Origin: an uncultured Chloroflexota bacterium
GTDB taxonomy: Bacteria > Chloroflexota > Dehalococcoidia > SM23-28-2 > RBG-16-64-32
NCBI GenBank assembly: GCA_913056415.1
Contig: CAJXNA010000095.1
Span: 1-7,420, forward strand
DNA length: 7,420 bases
Direction: 5' to 3'
In this document: one piece after another, positions 5,586 through 7,420 of the stretch
Layout of the letters: each line of letters opens with the position of its first letter
Position numbering within the stretch: position 1 is the first letter of the stretch
Translations under genes and position numbers: made by a program
Notes under the pieces: generated by a model
Database searches by the model: none
The model's input: the letters and a program-made list of their open reading frames with translations, nothing else
Told to the model about the DNA's origin: nothing

Positions 5586-6227
5586 CTATCCAGAGCTCAG
5601 CCGCTTACCGAACTCGTCCAGCTTCTCCTCCAGCTGGCGCTGGACAGCGGCCATCGTGAAGTCGCCGCGGGTGCGCTCCAGGATGCCGCGCATCGCGTCG
5701 GTGCTGCGGCGCAGGCCGCTGGTAACCGCCTCCGGGAAGTCCATCGTAACGAGCACGTCGTAGATGTCGCCCATGGCGCCCAGAGTGTCCTCACAGTGCG
5801 GGACGTCGCCCTCACGAAGGGAGTCCAGGAGATGCCGGCGCAGCTCGCCTATCGTCTCGGCGATACCGTTCATGTAGGCCGCGGCGAGCACGCCCAGATC
5901 GTCAGGCGAGGGCAGCGGCCGCCCGGCGATGAGGGCCAGGGTTGTAGCGGCCTCGACATACTCCTTCTGGGCGTCGTGCACGTATCCGGCGTTCAGGATG
6001 TCCGGATGTTGGGCGAGGGCAGAGTCCATCTCCTTAAGGTTGGCCGCGGCCCGGACGATCAGCTCCTCGGCGGCGGCGAAGTCGCGGCGGTGGACGCAGC
6101 GGATGGCGTTGGCGGAGAAGCGGACGGTCTCTCGGCAGAGGGGAAGCGCCTTCTCACGAGCGCCGTGCTTGGCGGTAAAGTGCTCGCGGGCGCTCTCCGC
6201 GATCTCGTCCAGGCCGTCGGTGTTCAT
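5586..6227 (-). CDS. Translin/TRAX-family protein (predicted nucleic-acid binding)
   Basis: The 213-aa all-helical protein resembles the translin family (COG2178-type), known as ring or shell-forming RNA/ssDNA-binding proteins in eukaryotes and archaea. Visible family features are AREKALPLCRETVRFSANAI (23-42), HRRDFAAAEELI (46-57), HPDILNAGYVHDAQKEYVEA (74-93), LPSPDDLGV (105-113), GELRRHLLDSLREGD (127-141), DIYDVLVTMDFPEA (154-167) and GLRRSTDAMRGILERTRGD (171-189). Acidic residues Glu89, Glu92, Glu124 and Glu128 fall in the spacing of the acidic RNase site of human TRAX (E-x2-E, then D-x3-E). It may therefore cut RNA, but that is inference. There is no signal peptide. The upstream propeller gene ends 31 bases before, so the two may share a transcript. 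GGGGAGAAG lies about nine bases before the ATG and serves as a fair ribosome binding site. Confidence 0.87.
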   Translation of the reverse strand: MNTDGLDEIAESAREHFTAKHGAREKALPLCRETVRFSANAIRCVHRRDFAAAEELIVRAAANLKEMDSALAQHPDILNAGYVHDAQKEYVEAATTLALIAGRPLPSPDDLGVLAAAYMNGIAETIGELRRHLLDSLREGDVPHCEDTLGAMGDIYDVLVTMDFPEAVTSGLRRSTDAMRGILERTRGDFTMAAVQRQLEEKLDEFGKRLSSG

Positions 6228-6258
6228 GGTGTCGATCTTCTCCCCATGACTGTCGGCT

Positions 6259-7420
6259 CTATCGGAAAGCTACATCGTCGGCCAGTTTCGTTCTTGCTCC
6301 AGTGGCTACGTCAACCAGATACAGGGTGCTCGGTCCAGAAGGACGTTCTTTGTCTTTGGCTTCCAGGATGAGTGCCGAGCGGTCGTCTACCCATCCTTTT
6401 AGCTTGACAGAGCCGCTAGCCAGCAGAGTCTGCTCGCCTGTTTCAAGATCAAAAAACTGGAGGTCGATGATAGCATAGGCGCCTGGCTGCTGGAACTGAT
6501 GTTCGTATATAAATCCTTCGGCGCTGGGCGAAAAAACGGGCGATTGGAGCTCGCCCAACTGACCCGCGAGCAGAACCCGTTGATTAGTGTTGTCGATGTT
6601 CGCAATCACAATCGAGCTCGTGCGATCGCCGATATTTCCGCAGATGTACAGCAACCTGTTGCCATCTGAAGACAGCGACGGTCCACCGCAGGAACATTCG
6701 AAAGGTACAGCCGTGAATTTGCTGGTAGCGCCAGTGCCGGGGTCAAAGGAGTACCAGTCGCATTCGTTGGGCGACGCTGGCTGGAAGATGATTGTTTCCG
6801 AATCCGGTGACCAGGCTACGAAGCTTAGCAGCCCTTGGAGCTGCGTCTTTTTCTCTACATATACCAGGAAGTTCGCGAAGTCGAGCTTTGTCTTTTCGCC
6901 TGTGTGTAGATCAACTGAGTAGAACCCGACCTCCGACCGTACTTCCTCGCCCCGCCCTGCCCCTGCCAGTACACCGGGGGAGTCAACAGCATAAATGATC
7001 TTCGTTGCGTCAGGCGACCAACCGGATATGAAGACGTAAGTTGGTGCATACGTTTCGTCTCCGGGGAAGGCCTCTTCCGAAAGTCGCTTGAGGTTATTGC
7101 CGTTGGAATCAATGACCCATAGATTTCCGCCCGTGCCGATGAAGGCTACCTTATCTCGCTGGGGAGAAGGCAGGGGGCTGCTATCGCCCAGGCCCAAGTA
7201 AGAATAGGAGAGGGCCAGGACTTCGGCGGACAGCAGGAGGGGACCGCTGCCGTCACGATTGATGCTCCACAGTTCGTTCTCACGCTTGAAGAAGACCCTT
7301 GAGGGAGCGGGCTCGGGCGCCGGAGTCGGTGTGGGGACGACGGTCGGCGTAAGGACGGCCGTGGGTGTCGCCGTAGCGGTAGGCGCGGGCGTTATCTCCA
7401 CGAGGAAGGGCGGCTCGGAG
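6259..7420 (-). CDS. TolB/PD40-type beta-propeller protein with Thr/Pro-rich stalk (5' end cut by window)
   Basis: The frame is open to the right edge (reading SEPPFLVEI inward), so the N-terminus, probably with a signal peptide or membrane anchor, is missing. The GTG at 7401 is not convincing as a start because the frame continues upstream and has no clear ribosome binding site. Counting from that codon, residues 4-34 are a Thr/Pro/Ala linker. Six or so PD40/TolB-like blades follow: ELWSINRDGSG (43-53), NLWVIDSNGNNLKRL (93-107), GWSPDATKIIYAV (127-139), AWSPDSETIIFQP (196-208), SLSSDGNRLLYICG (242-255), VFSPSAEGFIYE (289-300) and LYLVDVATGARTKL (360-373). Such proteins are usually outside the membrane, and the propeller binds partners; no catalytic site is seen. 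Four Cys at 214, 236, 238 and 254 are candidates for disulfides. G+C is markedly lower than in uvrA. No specific function is assigned. Confidence 0.85.
   Translation of the reverse strand, partial: SEPPFLVEITPAPTATATPTAVLTPTVVPTPTPAPEPAPSRVFFKRENELWSINRDGSGPLLLSAEVLALSYSYLGLGDSSPLPSPQRDKVAFIGTGGNLWVIDSNGNNLKRLSEEAFPGDETYAPTYVFISGWSPDATKIIYAVDSPGVLAGAGRGEEVRSEVGFYSVDLHTGEKTKLDFANFLVYVEKKTQLQGLLSFVAWSPDSETIIFQPASPNECDWYSFDPGTGATSKFTAVPFECSCGGPSLSSDGNRLLYICGNIGDRTSSIVIANIDNTNQRVLLAGQLGELQSPVFSPSAEGFIYEHQFQQPGAYAIIDLQFFDLETGEQTLLASGSVKLKGWVDDRSALILEAKDKERPSGPSTLYLVDVATGARTKLADDVAFR
7300..7392 (-). repeat. Low-complexity Thr/Pro/Ala-rich linker coding repeat
   Basis: About 31 codons are almost only Thr, Pro, Ala and Val, with irregular TPT/PTP units (TPTVVPTPTPAPEPAP). 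It encodes a stiff extracellular stalk joining the missing N-terminus to the propeller. Linkers like this are common in secreted proteins of Chloroflexota and Actinobacteria. The repeat is degenerate at the DNA level, with no exact tandem unit. Confidence 0.75.

Noticed and set aside
5796..6371. Plus-strand open frame opposite the translin gene
   Set aside because: It is antisense to a recognisable translin-family protein and crosses the translin start and the end of the propeller gene.

Overview
The window looks like a short contig from a high-GC bacterium, and a member of the Chloroflexota is my best guess. That guess is inference. It rests on the style of the UvrA, a translin-family protein of the archaeal/Chloroflexota kind, a Thr/Pro-rich linker feeding a beta-propeller, and strong AAGGAGG ribosome binding sites. 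No marker gene settles the lineage. The contig is densely coded, with no gene-free stretch over 300 bases. I see no tRNA, rRNA, CRISPR array, insertion sequence or convincing factor-independent terminator.

Layout. Bases 1-55 are probably not native: they read as the end of an Illumina adapter followed by a primate Alu-type A-rich tail. Bases 56-141 are a short unassigned bacterial stretch. From 142 to 3036 on the minus strand lies a complete uvrA (964 aa), the damage-recognition ATPase of nucleotide excision repair. Its upstream region carries a good -35/-10 pair, with a candidate LexA box of the Gram-positive type lying across the -35. Divergent from uvrA are three plus-strand genes, each with its own promoter-like element: a lipoprotein FKBP-type prolyl isomerase (3188-3694), a small NTF2/SnoaL-like protein (3786-4178) and an acetyl-CoA hydrolase/4-hydroxybutyrate CoA-transferase family enzyme (4248-5567).

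The last of these converges, with an 18-base gap, on two minus-strand genes. These are a translin/TRAX-family protein (5586-6227) and, upstream of it by 31 bases, a TolB/PD40-type beta-propeller protein on a Thr/Pro-rich stalk, which runs off the right edge (6259-7420). The propeller gene is visibly lower in G+C than uvrA.

The genes do not form one pathway. uvrA stands as an SOS-type repair gene. The FKBP probably acts outside the membrane in protein folding, with a possible second cytoplasmic form. The NTF2-like protein and CoA-transferase are adjacent but apparently transcribed separately. The propeller and translin genes are the only plausible co-transcribed pair. The points most worth following are the bacterial translin with TRAX-like acidic residues, the SOS-box candidate at uvrA, and the chimeric left end.
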